Below are positions 25,025-34,695 of a DNA stretch of 64,000 nucleotides, in pieces. The stretch is from Lacunisphaera sp. (GTDB lineage Bacteria > Verrucomicrobiota > Verrucomicrobiia > Opitutales > Opitutaceae), in NCBI GenBank assembly GCA_029945445.1, contig JAQSCO010000009.1, positions 219,150-283,149 on the forward strand. The letters run 5' to 3'. The notes beneath the pieces are model-generated. The model was not told the origin of the DNA and made no database searches. It was given only the letters and a program-made list of their open reading frames with translations. Numbering within the stretch: position 1 is the stretch's first letter; every line of letters begins with the position of its first letter. The translations under genes were made by a program, and so were the position numbers.

Positions 25025-26203
25025 ATGAATCAGCGCCTCCCCAAACTCACGGCTCGCGCGGTCCTCGCGTTCGCGCTCCTCGTTCCCGCGCTGCGCGCGC
25101 AAGCTCCCCAGTCCGCCGACCAGGTCAATGCGCTGAAGGCGCAGGCCGAGCACTTCCGCATCGTGCGCGAGCGCGGCGAGAAGGCGTATTATCAGCCGCG
25201 GTTCGACCTGAGCGCGCTGCCGCACTACCAGCCGCAGAAGGTGCTGGCCGGCTGGCTCAAGATTCATGGCAACAACTACATCGCGGACGGCCCCCTCGGC
25301 GACTACTGGCAGAAGGCCTTCGCCAAGTTTCAGCCGGGGGTAAAGATTTCCTATTATCTGCCAACCTCGGCGGGATCCTTCGGTGCCCTCAACTACAACC
25401 AGGCGGACCTGATCTTTTCACACAAGCCGGGCTTCTACGATCTGCTCGCCTACGAGCGCATGAAGAACTGCGACCCGGTCGAGATCACGGCCGTGACCGG
25501 TTCCTTCGATGTCGGCGGCTGGGAAAATTCCTTCACGATCCTCGTCAACGGCGAGAATCCGCTCAAGGGCATCACGCTGGAGCAGTTGGACGGCGTGTTC
25601 GGCGCCGAGCGCGACGGAGGCTGGGTCGGCACCAACTGGCGCCCCGATCTCGCGCGCGGTCCCGAGAAAAACGTCCGCACTTGGGGCCAGCTCGGCCTGA
25701 CTGGCGAGTGGGCCGACAAACCCATCCACGTCTACGGCTTCAGCCTCCGCTACAACACCGCCACGGCGTTCTGCGACTTGGTGCTCAAGAGCAGCGACAA
25801 GTGGAACGAGAAGATCCACGCCTACGGCAATTACATGGCGCCCGATGGCAAGCGCTACGTCGAGGCCGACCAGATCACCGAGGCCATCGGCAGGGACAAA
25901 TACGCGATCGGCTTCAACCGCTACCGCGGCGAGCGGCCGAACGTGCGCCGCATCGCGGTGGGCGAGGGGAGCGGTCCGCTGGTTGAGCACAACATCGACA
26001 ACATCCAGAACGGCAGCTACCCGCTCCTGACCCAAGTCTACTTCTACACGACAGTGCTCCCCGGCCAGAAGATGGATCCGATGGTGAAGGAGTTTCTGCG
26101 CTTTATCCTGAGCCAGGAAGGCCAGGCGGAGGTCCAGCGCGACGGCAAATACCTGCCGCTCACCGCCGAGATGGTCCGCGAGCAACTCAAGAAACTCGAA
26201 TGA
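25025..26203 (+). CDS. PstS-like periplasmic substrate-binding protein 7 (long N-terminus)
   Basis: 392 residues with a GGAG ribosome binding site upstream. Signal peptide 1-26 (PALRAQA), then an extra helical/charged stretch (about 27-60) before YYQPRFDLSALPHYQPQ, as also seen in the protein at 30639. The domain has HGNNYIADG, loop PTSAGSFGAL, LIFSHKPG (the usual MGR is changed), TWGQLGLTGEWAD, YPLLTQVYFYT and EFLRFILSQEGQA. It belongs to the GNNYI subgroup with 30639 and the C-terminal domain of 28417. Confidence 0.87.
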   Translation: MNQRLPKLTARAVLAFALLVPALRAQAPQSADQVNALKAQAEHFRIVRERGEKAYYQPRFDLSALPHYQPQKVLAGWLKIHGNNYIADGPLGDYWQKAFAKFQPGVKISYYLPTSAGSFGALNYNQADLIFSHKPGFYDLLAYERMKNCDPVEITAVTGSFDVGGWENSFTILVNGENPLKGITLEQLDGVFGAERDGGWVGTNWRPDLARGPEKNVRTWGQLGLTGEWADKPIHVYGFSLRYNTATAFCDLVLKSSDKWNEKIHAYGNYMAPDGKRYVEADQITEAIGRDKYAIGFNRYRGERPNVRRIAVGEGSGPLVEHNIDNIQNGSYPLLTQVYFYTTVLPGQKMDPMVKEFLRFILSQEGQAEVQRDGKYLPLTAEMVREQLKKLE

Positions 26204-27309
26204 AAACCAGCCTCGGATCCGCCCTGACGGGCGTGCTGCTCACGGCGACCGTCGCCCTTGCCGCCGACGGCCCGGCCTATCAGCCGGCGCATTACGACCT
26301 CAGCGCCTTGCCGCCGTATGTGAAGGCGGCGCGTGTCACCGGCGTCCTGCGCATCTACGGCACTCCGCTCGAGGATCTCGTGGGCAAATGGGCCAACGCC
26401 TTCCGCGGCTACCATGGCCAGGTCCGCCTGAACGCCTACCTCATCAACACCTCGCAGGCCTTCGCCGGCCTCGTGACAGGGTCAGCCGACATCGGCCTCA
26501 TGGGGCACCGGCAGTGGCGCAACGGTTTCCAGGCCTTCGCGGCGCAGTTCGGCTACGCCCCGCTCGAGATCAAGTTTGCGACCGGTTCCTACGACGACCC
26601 GCAGGGCACGACGCCCGGGCTGATGTTCATCGTGAACAAGCACAACCCGCTGGCCGGTCTCACGCTCGGGCAGCTCGACGGCATCTACGCTGCGCAGCGC
26701 ACCGGCGGCTGGGTGAACGGCCAGTGGTCGACGGCGTCCGCGCGCGGCCCGGAGAAGGACATCCGCACCTGGGGCCAGCTCGGGCTGACCGGCGAGTGGG
26801 CGGACAAGCCCATCCATCTCTACGGCTCCGATGTCACGCTCAGCAACTGGGCCGACCTGCTGGAGCGCGAGGCTTTCCAGGGCGGCACCAAGTGGAATCC
26901 CGCGCTCCACGAGGCCCCGCGCGCCGACATCGGCACGAAGGCCAAGGGCAAGACCAAGGACCAGCTCATCTTGGAGGCGGTCGAGCAGGACCCGGCGGCG
27001 ATCGGTTTCATCTTCCAGCGCGTGATCAACGCCAACCACGGCGACGTGCGCGTGCTGCCGCTCGCCGCGAAGGCCGGCGGTCGGTTTGTCACGCCGGGCG
27101 CGCAGACGTTCTTCGACGCCAGCTACCCGCTGCATAACGGCGCGTATATCTACCTCAACCGTGTGCCCGGTCAGCCGCTGGGCGTCCGGGAAAAGGAATT
27201 TGCGCGCTTCCTCCTGAGCCGCGAAGGCCAGCAGATCATCGCGGACAGCCGCCTGTTCATCCCGCTCACTGTCCAGCAGGTCATGGTTGAGCTGGCGAAA
27301 CTTGAATAA
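26200..27309 (+). CDS. PstS-like periplasmic substrate-binding protein 8
   Basis: 369 residues, start overlapping the previous stop (ATGA). Signal peptide 1-22 (ATVALAA). Segments: YDLSALPPY, VLRIYGTPLEDL, loop LINTSQAFAGL, IGLMGHRQW, TWGQLGLTGEWAD, YPLHNGAYIYL and EFARFLLSREGQQ. The loop lacks the classical Ser-Gly pattern and carries His-Arg after MG, pointing to a changed ligand. Confidence 0.87.
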   Translation: MKTSLGSALTGVLLTATVALAADGPAYQPAHYDLSALPPYVKAARVTGVLRIYGTPLEDLVGKWANAFRGYHGQVRLNAYLINTSQAFAGLVTGSADIGLMGHRQWRNGFQAFAAQFGYAPLEIKFATGSYDDPQGTTPGLMFIVNKHNPLAGLTLGQLDGIYAAQRTGGWVNGQWSTASARGPEKDIRTWGQLGLTGEWADKPIHLYGSDVTLSNWADLLEREAFQGGTKWNPALHEAPRADIGTKAKGKTKDQLILEAVEQDPAAIGFIFQRVINANHGDVRVLPLAAKAGGRFVTPGAQTFFDASYPLHNGAYIYLNRVPGQPLGVREKEFARFLLSREGQQIIADSRLFIPLTVQQVMVELAKLE

Positions 27310-27318
27310 CTTCTCGCG

Positions 27319-28404
27319 ATGAATTTCCCCAAATCCATTTTGCAGGTCCTCCTGACCTCCATCGCAGCTTGTCTCGGCGCGGGCGGTGAACTGCCGGACT
27401 ACAAGCCCTCGATGCACGTCAGCGGCGTGCTGCGCAGCTGCGGCAACCCGCAGATGGCCGCGCTGCTGCAGCGCTGGCAGGCCGGTTTCAAGCGCGCGCA
27501 GCCCGACGTCCAGTTCGCGGACGACCTCAGGAGTAGCGCGTCGGGCATGTTTGGCCTCGATATGCGCACCGCCGACCTCGCCCTGATGGGGCGGGCGATT
27601 TTTCCTTACGAGCGTTACGGCGTCTATGAGCGCTCATGGGTTTATCCGGCGCAGATCGAGGTGGCCACCGGCAGCGCCACGGCCCTGCACAAATCGCCGG
27701 CCTATGCGATTTTTGTCCACAAGGACAACCCGCTCGCGCAGCTGACGGTGAGGCAGCTCGAGGGCATCTTCGGGGCCGAGCGTGGCGGCGGTTGGAATGC
27801 ACTGACCTGGGACACGAGCGTCGCCCGCACGCCGAAGGACGATCTTCGCACCTGGGGCCAGCTGGGCCTGAAAGGGGAGTGGGCCACCAAGCCGATCCAT
27901 CCGTATGCCCAGGCCGGCCTCGGCGCGGGCGCGATCACTTATTTCCAGAGCCGCGTCTTCGGCGGCGCCGAAACCTGGAACGAGGGTTTGCGCGAATACG
28001 CGGACCGGCAGCAGATGCTTGCCGATCTCAGCCGTGATCCGCTCGGCATCGCCTACGCGCCGCTCGCCTATGCGACCGCGGACGTGAAGGCGCTCCCGCT
28101 CGCCGAGACTGCGGCCGGGCCCTTCGTGAGGCTCACCAAGGCCAGTGTCGCGGACCGTACCTATCCGCTGCACCGGCCGGTCTACATCTACTACACGATG
28201 GACAACCGGAACACGGAGCTGATGCCGACGCTCGGCGATCCGCGCGTGAAGGAATTTCTCCGCTATATCCTAAGCAGGCAGGGCCAGCAGGACATCGCCG
28301 CGGAAGGCAGCTACCTGCCGCTGCCGTTGGCGGCCATACAGGTGCAGCGACAGAAACTCGATTCAACCGAGATCCCGCTCGAGCACCGTTTCATGGAAGA
28401 CTGA
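27319..28404 (+). CDS. PstS-like periplasmic substrate-binding protein 9
   Basis: 361 residues; weak signal peptide (MNFPKSILQVLLTSIAACLGAG). Segments: VLRSCGNPQMAALL, loop RSSASGMFGL, LALMGRAIF, TWGQLGLKGEWAT, YPLHRPVYIYY and EFLRYILSRQGQQ. MGR is retained. There is an unusual ten-residue extension after the last conserved leucine-aspartate (STEIPLEHRFMED), absent in its paralogues, which typically end at KLE. Confidence 0.86.
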   Translation: MNFPKSILQVLLTSIAACLGAGGELPDYKPSMHVSGVLRSCGNPQMAALLQRWQAGFKRAQPDVQFADDLRSSASGMFGLDMRTADLALMGRAIFPYERYGVYERSWVYPAQIEVATGSATALHKSPAYAIFVHKDNPLAQLTVRQLEGIFGAERGGGWNALTWDTSVARTPKDDLRTWGQLGLKGEWATKPIHPYAQAGLGAGAITYFQSRVFGGAETWNEGLREYADRQQMLADLSRDPLGIAYAPLAYATADVKALPLAETAAGPFVRLTKASVADRTYPLHRPVYIYYTMDNRNTELMPTLGDPRVKEFLRYILSRQGQQDIAAEGSYLPLPLAAIQVQRQKLDSTEIPLEHRFMED

Positions 28405-28416
28405 CCGTACCACCCT

Positions 28417-30591
28417 ATGCGCCTCACCACTGCCTTCGCCTCTCTATCGCTATCGTGCCTTCTGCTCGCTGCAGGGAGATCCACGCTCCATGCCGCGGAC
28501 CAGCCGGTCCAGGTCCGCCTCGCCACCGATGACGAGATCTTCGTGGCCGAACTCGGCCTGGCGCTCGGCTATTTTGCCGAGGCCGGCGTCGAGCTCGTGC
28601 CCGTCCGGGTGGATGCCTTCGAGAAGGAAGACTATCTGCTGCAGGCCCCGCTGAACCGCGGCCAGATCGACGCCTGCATCCACTGGTTCCAGCACGCGGT
28701 CATTGGCGCCCGCCACAATCTGCCGGTCACCGGCGTGATGGTCTTCAACGATGCTCCCGGCATGACGGTGATGGTCGCGAATCGTGTGAAGGACCAGGTC
28801 CGGAGCGTGGCGGACTTCAAGGGCCGCCGGGTTGCGCAGGGCGCCGGTTATGGCACCAAGAGTGTGATCACAAACTACCTCGCGACGCGCGCCGGGCTGC
28901 CCCTGGGCAGCTACACGCCGGTGTTCCTGGAAAATGCCGGCCGGCAGGAGGCCGTGATCAAGGGACTGCACGACGGCGCGGTCGATGTGATGACGTTCCA
29001 GGATCCGGTCACCACCGCGCTGCTGGAGACGAACCTGGTCACCCCGCTCCACGACCTGACCACGAAGGAATCGACCACGAAGGTCCTCGGTGCCCCCTGG
29101 CTCTCGCAGTGCCTGCTCATGGCGCCGAAGTTCGTCGCCGCGCACCCCGCGACCGTGCAGCGCCTCGTGAACGCCTTCGTGCGCACTATGCGCTTCGTGA
29201 ATACCCACACGGCGGAACAGATCGCGGCCAAGCTACCCGACCGCTATTTCGCCGGGAAGGACAAGGCGGCGGAGACAAAATTGATCGGGCAGACGCTCCG
29301 GACCTATGCGCAAGGTGACTACGGCTTCGATCCGTTGGCCGTGAAACTCGAGACGGACGTGCTGATGGCGTCGCATTTTGACGACAGTATCGAGGGCAAG
29401 TGGCGCCGCGAGGGGGAGAATCCCCGGGTTGATCCTGCGCAGCTCTACACGAACGAATTTGTCGGCAGGGCCATGAAGGAGTTCGCGGCCGAGCCCGCCA
29501 ACGCCGGGGTCAGCATCTGGACGCAGAACGTGACCGGCTTCCGCAAGGAGCACGGCGCCGTCGGCGGCTACACGAAGAAGTGGGACCTCAGCGACCTGCC
29601 GCATTATGTGCCGCAGCAGCAGTTGACCGGCACGCTCCGGATCTGGGGCAACAACTACATCAAGGACGGATACCTCGGGGCATACTGGCAGGAGGCCTTC
29701 AAGAAGTTCCAGCCGGGTCTCATGATCGAATACAATCTCCCGACGACCGGCATTGGCATCCCGTCGCTCTCCGCGCGGGCGTCCGACCTCGCAATGAGCC
29801 GGAAGGCGATCCTCATGGACCTGTTGACCTTTGAGCAGGTGTTTCATTATCCGGTCACGGAAATCTCGGCGGTGACCGGTTCGTATGACGTCTATGGCTG
29901 GTCGCCGGCCTTCATCATCGTCGTGCACAAGGACAACCCGCTCACGCAAATCAGCCTGAAGCAGCTGGACGGCGTTTTCAGTGGCGCGCGCAACGGCGGC
30001 TACGCCGGCAGCGTCTGGCACACGGAGTATCCCTATGCGCGCGGGCCGGAGGAAAATATCCGCACGTGGGGCCAGCTCGGCCTGACCGGCGAGTGGGCGA
30101 ACCAGCCGATCCACACCGGCGGACAGTCCTTGCGCGGCAACCAGACCACGCAGTTCTCCGACATCGTGACCCGTGGCAGCGACCAGTTTGTCGAGGGCTA
30201 CCAGTCCTTCGCGAACTACATCACGCACGACGGCAAGATCAACAGCTGGAGCCTGCAGGCGCAGCACGCGATCGCGGCGGACAGGCTGTCCCTGTTCTAC
30301 GTTTCACCGCTGACGCTTAGCCCGGACATGAAGGAGCTCGCGGTGCAGGCCTACGACGGCGGCCCCTATGTGCAGCGATCGCTCGAGACCATCCACGACC
30401 GGACTTATCCGCTCTACGGACAGTATTTTTTCTACCTGAACCGCGAGCCGGGCAAACCGGTCGACCCGAAGGTGGCGGAGTTCATGCGCTTCATCCTCAG
30501 CCAGGAAGGGCAGGAGTGTGTGCAGCGCGAGGGCCGCTATATTCCGCTCACCGTCGACATCGTGCGGGCGCAGCTCAAGAAACTGGAATGA
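28417..30591 (+). CDS. Fusion: NMT1/SsuA-type binding domain plus PstS-like domain
   Basis: 724 residues. Signal peptide 1-27, then an NMT1/SsuA-like domain (about 28-350: ELGLALGYFAEAGVELV, DFKGRRVAQGAGYGTKS, VMTFQDPVTTALLETNLV) that parallels the stand-alone protein at 18794. From about 385 a complete PstS-like domain follows (WGNNYIKDG, loop PTTGIGIPSL, LAMSRKAIL, TWGQLGLTGEWAN, YPLYGQYFFYL, EFMRFILSQEGQE). Fusion of two different binding-protein families in one secreted chain without a transporter is unusual. No frame disruption is seen between the domains. Confidence 0.87.
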   Translation: MRLTTAFASLSLSCLLLAAGRSTLHAADQPVQVRLATDDEIFVAELGLALGYFAEAGVELVPVRVDAFEKEDYLLQAPLNRGQIDACIHWFQHAVIGARHNLPVTGVMVFNDAPGMTVMVANRVKDQVRSVADFKGRRVAQGAGYGTKSVITNYLATRAGLPLGSYTPVFLENAGRQEAVIKGLHDGAVDVMTFQDPVTTALLETNLVTPLHDLTTKESTTKVLGAPWLSQCLLMAPKFVAAHPATVQRLVNAFVRTMRFVNTHTAEQIAAKLPDRYFAGKDKAAETKLIGQTLRTYAQGDYGFDPLAVKLETDVLMASHFDDSIEGKWRREGENPRVDPAQLYTNEFVGRAMKEFAAEPANAGVSIWTQNVTGFRKEHGAVGGYTKKWDLSDLPHYVPQQQLTGTLRIWGNNYIKDGYLGAYWQEAFKKFQPGLMIEYNLPTTGIGIPSLSARASDLAMSRKAILMDLLTFEQVFHYPVTEISAVTGSYDVYGWSPAFIIVVHKDNPLTQISLKQLDGVFSGARNGGYAGSVWHTEYPYARGPEENIRTWGQLGLTGEWANQPIHTGGQSLRGNQTTQFSDIVTRGSDQFVEGYQSFANYITHDGKINSWSLQAQHAIAADRLSLFYVSPLTLSPDMKELAVQAYDGGPYVQRSLETIHDRTYPLYGQYFFYLNREPGKPVDPKVAEFMRFILSQEGQECVQREGRYIPLTVDIVRAQLKKLE

Positions 30592-30638
30592 GTGTCTGCC
30601 GTCGTCATGATGCCCTTATTCCCCAACCCCTTACTCCC

Positions 30639-31826
30639 ATGAAAAACTATCTCTGCCGATACGTGATCCTTGCGGCGGTCCTGTCGCTGTCCTCCTCCGC
30701 CGAGGAGAAGGTCTCCACCGGTCTCGCCATGCAGGAGGCCCGCTCCGAGAACCTCAAGATCAAGGGTCCGAAGACCTATTACGCGGCCGACAAATTCGAC
30801 CTCGGCGACCTGCCGGCCTACGCGCCGAAGGAGAAGGTCACCGGCACGATTCGCCTGTGGGGCAGCAATTACATCGTCGACGGCAAGGTCGGCGAATACT
30901 GGGAGAAGGAGTTCCAGAAATTCCATCCAGGGGTGAAGTTCGAGTATAACATGCTCACGACGCGCTCCCACGTGCCGTCCCTGGTCTTCGGCGTCTCCGA
31001 CGTTGGCATGGGCCGCAAGGTCAGCACCCAGGAGCTGCAGCTCTACCAGCGCTACAAGAACCGCGACCCGCTCGAGATCATCATCGCCACCGGTTCCTAC
31101 AACGTCACCGGCTGGAACCCGGGCTTCGGCATCCTGGTGTCGAAGGACAATCCGCTCACGCGAATCACCTTTGACCAGCTCGACGGCATCTTCGGCGCCG
31201 AGCGCACCGGGGGCTGGAGCGGCACCGACTGGCATCCTGAGTTTGCCCGCGGCCCGGAGAAGAACATCCGCAAGTGGGGCCAGCTCGGCCTGACGGACGA
31301 GTGGGCGGACAAGGAGATCACGCCTTACGGGCTCAATCTACGCTATACGCAGGCGACGACCATGTCCGACCAAATCCTCGGCGGCAGCGACAAGTGGAAC
31401 GAGAAGCTCCGCATCTACGCCAACTTCGTCGGCGCGGAAGGCGGCAAGGGTTCGAACATGGGCTTCGGCCGTCTCAAGCGCGGTCTCAACGACGACCTGG
31501 CGCAGGACCGCTTCGGCATCGCCTACGTCGGCTCGCCCGTCGGTGCAAACCTGCCGCCGGAATGCAAGCTGCTCGAGGTCTCGCGCACGCCCGACGGCCC
31601 GTTCTACGCCTATACGATCGAGAATCTCCGCAACCGGAAGTATCCGCTCTTCGACGAGATCTACGCCTACTGCGACGCGGGCGACAAAGGTGCGCTTGAT
31701 CCCAAGGTCCGGGAATATCTCCGCTTCATCGTCAGCCGCGAAGGCCAGCAGTGCGTGATGCGCGACGGCAAATACCTGCCGCTCACGGCCGCGGCCTGCC
31801 GCGAGCAGCTGAAGAAGCTCGAATGA
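30639..31826 (+). CDS. PstS-like periplasmic substrate-binding protein 11
   Basis: 395 residues from the ATG at 30639, which directly begins a signal peptide (MKNYLCRYVILAAVLSLSSS). A charged linker (about 22-55) precedes YYAADKFDLGDLPAY. Segments: WGSNYIVDG, loop LTTRSHVPSL, VGMGRKVS, KWGQLGLTDEWAD (the canonical TWG and GEW are altered), YPLFDEIYAYC and EYLRFIVSREGQQ. Closest in layout to the protein at 25025. Confidence 0.87.
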   Translation: MKNYLCRYVILAAVLSLSSSAEEKVSTGLAMQEARSENLKIKGPKTYYAADKFDLGDLPAYAPKEKVTGTIRLWGSNYIVDGKVGEYWEKEFQKFHPGVKFEYNMLTTRSHVPSLVFGVSDVGMGRKVSTQELQLYQRYKNRDPLEIIIATGSYNVTGWNPGFGILVSKDNPLTRITFDQLDGIFGAERTGGWSGTDWHPEFARGPEKNIRKWGQLGLTDEWADKEITPYGLNLRYTQATTMSDQILGGSDKWNEKLRIYANFVGAEGGKGSNMGFGRLKRGLNDDLAQDRFGIAYVGSPVGANLPPECKLLEVSRTPDGPFYAYTIENLRNRKYPLFDEIYAYCDAGDKGALDPKVREYLRFIVSREGQQCVMRDGKYLPLTAAACREQLKKLE

Positions 31827-31858
31827 AAATCACCGCTATACTAACCCCACGCCCCACT

Positions 31859-32656
31859 ATGAAACCCCACCTTCGCCTGTTGGCCACCCTCCTCGTTGCC
31901 GGGAGCATTCTCCCCGCCGCTTTCTCCGCCGAATCCGGCAGCCTCGCCCGCATCCGCGACCGTGGCCGGCTCATTGTCGGCAGCAACATGGTCTTCCCGA
32001 CGCTGAACTTCCCAAATCCGACGACGGGCCGCAACGATGGGTTCATGGCCGACCTCGGCCGTGCTGTCGCCAAGCAATTGCTCGGCGACGAGGCCAAGAT
32101 CGAGTTCCACAAAACCGGGGAGGACACGCGCTTCGACGATGTGAACAAGGGAGTCGTCGACGTGCTCATCGACACCATTCCGGTCAGCGAGGAAAAGCTG
32201 AAGATTGTGGACTTCTCGAGCGAGACCTTCGTCTCGGGGTCGGCCCTGCTCGTGAAGGCGGGCAGCCCGATCAAGACGATCGACGACATCAAGGCGGGCA
32301 CGCGCGTCGCTTATGGCAGTGCGAATCCCGACGTGAAACTCATCAAGGCGAAGTCCCCGGGCGCGACCTATCTCGAGTTTGAGAAGAGTCCCGAGGCCGT
32401 GGCGGCGTTGAAGGAAGGGAAGGCCGATGTCTTCACGCAGGTCGTCACGCACTTGTTCCGCGCCGCGAGCCAGAACCCGGGTTACGTTCTGACCGGCCGC
32501 TTTACGACGAAGTCGTATGCCATGGTGGTCCGGAAGGGCGACACCGAGCTGCAGGCCTACCTCAATGACTTCCTGAAAAAATTCCGTGCCAGCGGCGAAT
32601 ACGACCGCCTCTATGCGAGGTGGTTTGCCGCGTATGGCGGAGAGAACATCCGATGA
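31859..32656 (+). CDS. Family 3 extracellular solute-binding protein (amino-acid type)
   Basis: 265 residues with a signal peptide (about 1-22). The family 3 pattern is clear: GSLARIRDRGRLIVGSNMVFPTLNF, GFMADLGRAVAKQLLG, an aspartate-rich DVLIDTIPVSEEKL and a C-terminal SGEYDRLYARWF. Relatives bind polar amino acids or act as sensor domains. It interrupts the PstS-like series. An upstream ATG at 31823 overlaps the previous stop and would add 12 residues; the start at 31859 gives the cleaner signal peptide. No cognate permease is present. Confidence 0.87.
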   Translation: MKPHLRLLATLLVAGSILPAAFSAESGSLARIRDRGRLIVGSNMVFPTLNFPNPTTGRNDGFMADLGRAVAKQLLGDEAKIEFHKTGEDTRFDDVNKGVVDVLIDTIPVSEEKLKIVDFSSETFVSGSALLVKAGSPIKTIDDIKAGTRVAYGSANPDVKLIKAKSPGATYLEFEKSPEAVAALKEGKADVFTQVVTHLFRAASQNPGYVLTGRFTTKSYAMVVRKGDTELQAYLNDFLKKFRASGEYDRLYARWFAAYGGENIR

Positions 32657-33708
32657 GATTCGCGGCCGGGCCTCTCGGGCTGCTTGCACTCCTCCTCACC
32701 GTGGAGTGCCGCGCTACGCCGGGGCCGGAGACCAGGTTCGTTGACCTGCTGCCGCTCTACGCGCCGGCGGGAAAAGTCGGCGGCACCATCCGGCTCTGGG
32801 GCCACGGCAGTCCCAAGCATGACTTCATGGGCAAGCTCATGAACGCGTGGATCGCCGGTTTCGCCAAATACCAGCCGGACGTGAAATTCGAAAACCATAT
32901 GTATGGCACCGCCTCGGCTATCGGCGCGCTTTACAGCGGGGCGGGGGACATCGCGATCCTCGGCGAGGAGATCAGCCCGGCCGCGGCGACGGCCTTCGCG
33001 CGCGAGAAGGGTTACGCGCCCACCGGCATCCAGATCGCCACCGGCAGCCTCGACGTGAACTTCTTCGACTACGCCCACATGATTTTTGTCCACAAGGACA
33101 ACCCGCTCAAGGGCCTGACCCTCGCGCAGCTCGACGCCGTCTTCGGCACCGAGCACCGGCGCGGGCCGCGCAACATCCGCACCTGGGGCGAACTCGGCCT
33201 GACTGGCGAGTGGGCCGAGCGACGCATCCAGCCCTACGGCTGGCAAGTCGACGTGGACTTCGCGCTCTTCTTCCGCGAGACGGTGCTGGAGAACAGCCAC
33301 CGCTGGAACACCGACCTGAAGGAGTTTGTGCACGTTCCCCGGCCTGATGGCACCCAATACGACCACGGCCAGCAGATCCTCGACACGCTCGCAAAAAATC
33401 CAGCCGGCATCGCGATCTCCAACGTGCGCTATGCGAATTCCGCCGTGCGCCCGCTCGCGCTGGCGCGGGCGGAAGGCGAACCCTATTACGAGCCGACCAA
33501 GGCCAACCTGATCGCGCAGACCTACCCGCTGGTGCGGATCATCCCGGCCTTCATCGACGTGGCGCCCGGCCAGCCGACCGACCCCAAGGTGCGCGAGTTC
33601 CTCCGCTACATCCTCAGCCGCGAGGGCCAGCAGACCCTGGTGCGCGACAGCGATTACCTGCCGCTCGGCGCCGACGCCATCCGGCGGCAATTGGAGAAAC
33701 TGCCATGA
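32653..33708 (+). CDS. PstS-like periplasmic substrate-binding protein 12
   Basis: 351 residues, start overlapping the previous stop (ATGA). Signal peptide about 1-20. Segments: IRLWGHGSPKHDF, loop YGTASAIGAL, IAILGEEIS, TWGELGLTGEWAE, a DHGQQILDTLA segment, YPLVRIIPAFI and EFLRYILSREGQQ. It shares the GHGS, AILGEE, HRRGP and DHGQQ elements with the protein at 21794 and is its sister copy. Confidence 0.88.
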   Translation: MRFAAGPLGLLALLLTVECRATPGPETRFVDLLPLYAPAGKVGGTIRLWGHGSPKHDFMGKLMNAWIAGFAKYQPDVKFENHMYGTASAIGALYSGAGDIAILGEEISPAAATAFAREKGYAPTGIQIATGSLDVNFFDYAHMIFVHKDNPLKGLTLAQLDAVFGTEHRRGPRNIRTWGELGLTGEWAERRIQPYGWQVDVDFALFFRETVLENSHRWNTDLKEFVHVPRPDGTQYDHGQQILDTLAKNPAGIAISNVRYANSAVRPLALARAEGEPYYEPTKANLIAQTYPLVRIIPAFIDVAPGQPTDPKVREFLRYILSREGQQTLVRDSDYLPLGADAIRRQLEKLP

Positions 33709-34685
33709 GGCCGGGTGCCACCTTTGGGCTGCTTCTGGCTTTGCTCTTTTTTGCGCTGGTCCGGATCAACGCTGACGAGGCTACAGCCTCCCGCGTGCTC
33801 CGCCTTTCGGGCAACCCCGAGATGACTTCGCTGGTTGCCCGTTGGTCGGCGGCCTTCGAGAAATCTCATCGGAACACTCGCGTCGAAACGCACCTCACCG
33901 GCAGCGATACCGGCATGGCGGCGCTCTACACCGGCCAGGCCGACCTCGCATTGCTCGGCCGCTCGCCGACCTTGAGCGAGATCCAGGCCTTCGAGTGGAT
34001 CCATCACTACAAGCCTGCCCAGGTGGAAATCATGACCGGCAGCCTGGACCACGCGGGCAAGTCACCGGCCCTGGTCCTGTTCGTGCACCGCGACAACCCG
34101 CTCGCCATGCTGACGCTCGAGCAACTCGACGCCATTTTCGGCACCGAGCACCGGCTCGCCCCCGCCGATCTCCTCATCTGGGGCCAGCTTGGCTTGACGG
34201 GCGAGTGGGCGGACAAGCCGATCCACCTCTACGCGCCCGACACCATGTCCGGCACCGGGCGCTTCTTTCGCCATGTCGTGCTGAACGACCGCCGCATGAT
34301 GAACTGGGCGCAGCTCACCGAGTTCAACGACACGGCGGTGCCGCGCGGGCGGACGCACGATGCCGGCCGGCAAATCATCGCCGCCCTCGCACAGGACCGT
34401 TACGGGCTCGCGGTCGCGAGTCTCGATTTCACCACCGCCCAGGTGCGGCCGGTTCCGCTTACTGTCACGGCCACGCGCGGCACGGTGATCGCCCGCCAGT
34501 ATCCGCTAACCCGCGCCGTGATGGCCTGCTACGGCCGCAAGCCGGGCGTTCCCGTTGATCCGCTGGTCCGCGAATTCCTCCGCTACATCCTCAGTCGCGA
34601 AGGCCAACAGGCGGTCACGGACGACAACGGCTATCTCCCGCTCACGGCCGCGCTCGCGGCGGAGCAGTCCGCCAAACTCGAATAA
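33705..34685 (+). CDS. PstS-like periplasmic substrate-binding protein 13
   Basis: 326 residues, the shortest of the set, start overlapping the previous stop (ATGA). Signal peptide 1-23 (MRPGATFGLLLALLFFALV). Segments: loop TGSDTGMAAL, LALLGRSPT, IWGQLGLTGEWAD, RMMNWAQLTEF, YPLTRAVMAC and EFLRYILSREGQQ. Sister copy of the protein at 22861, so the pair 32653/33705 mirrors 21794/22861. Confidence 0.88.
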   Translation: MRPGATFGLLLALLFFALVRINADEATASRVLRLSGNPEMTSLVARWSAAFEKSHRNTRVETHLTGSDTGMAALYTGQADLALLGRSPTLSEIQAFEWIHHYKPAQVEIMTGSLDHAGKSPALVLFVHRDNPLAMLTLEQLDAIFGTEHRLAPADLLIWGQLGLTGEWADKPIHLYAPDTMSGTGRFFRHVVLNDRRMMNWAQLTEFNDTAVPRGRTHDAGRQIIAALAQDRYGLAVASLDFTTAQVRPVPLTVTATRGTVIARQYPLTRAVMACYGRKPGVPVDPLVREFLRYILSREGQQAVTDDNGYLPLTAALAAEQSAKLE

Positions 34686-34695
34686 TTCCACTCCC

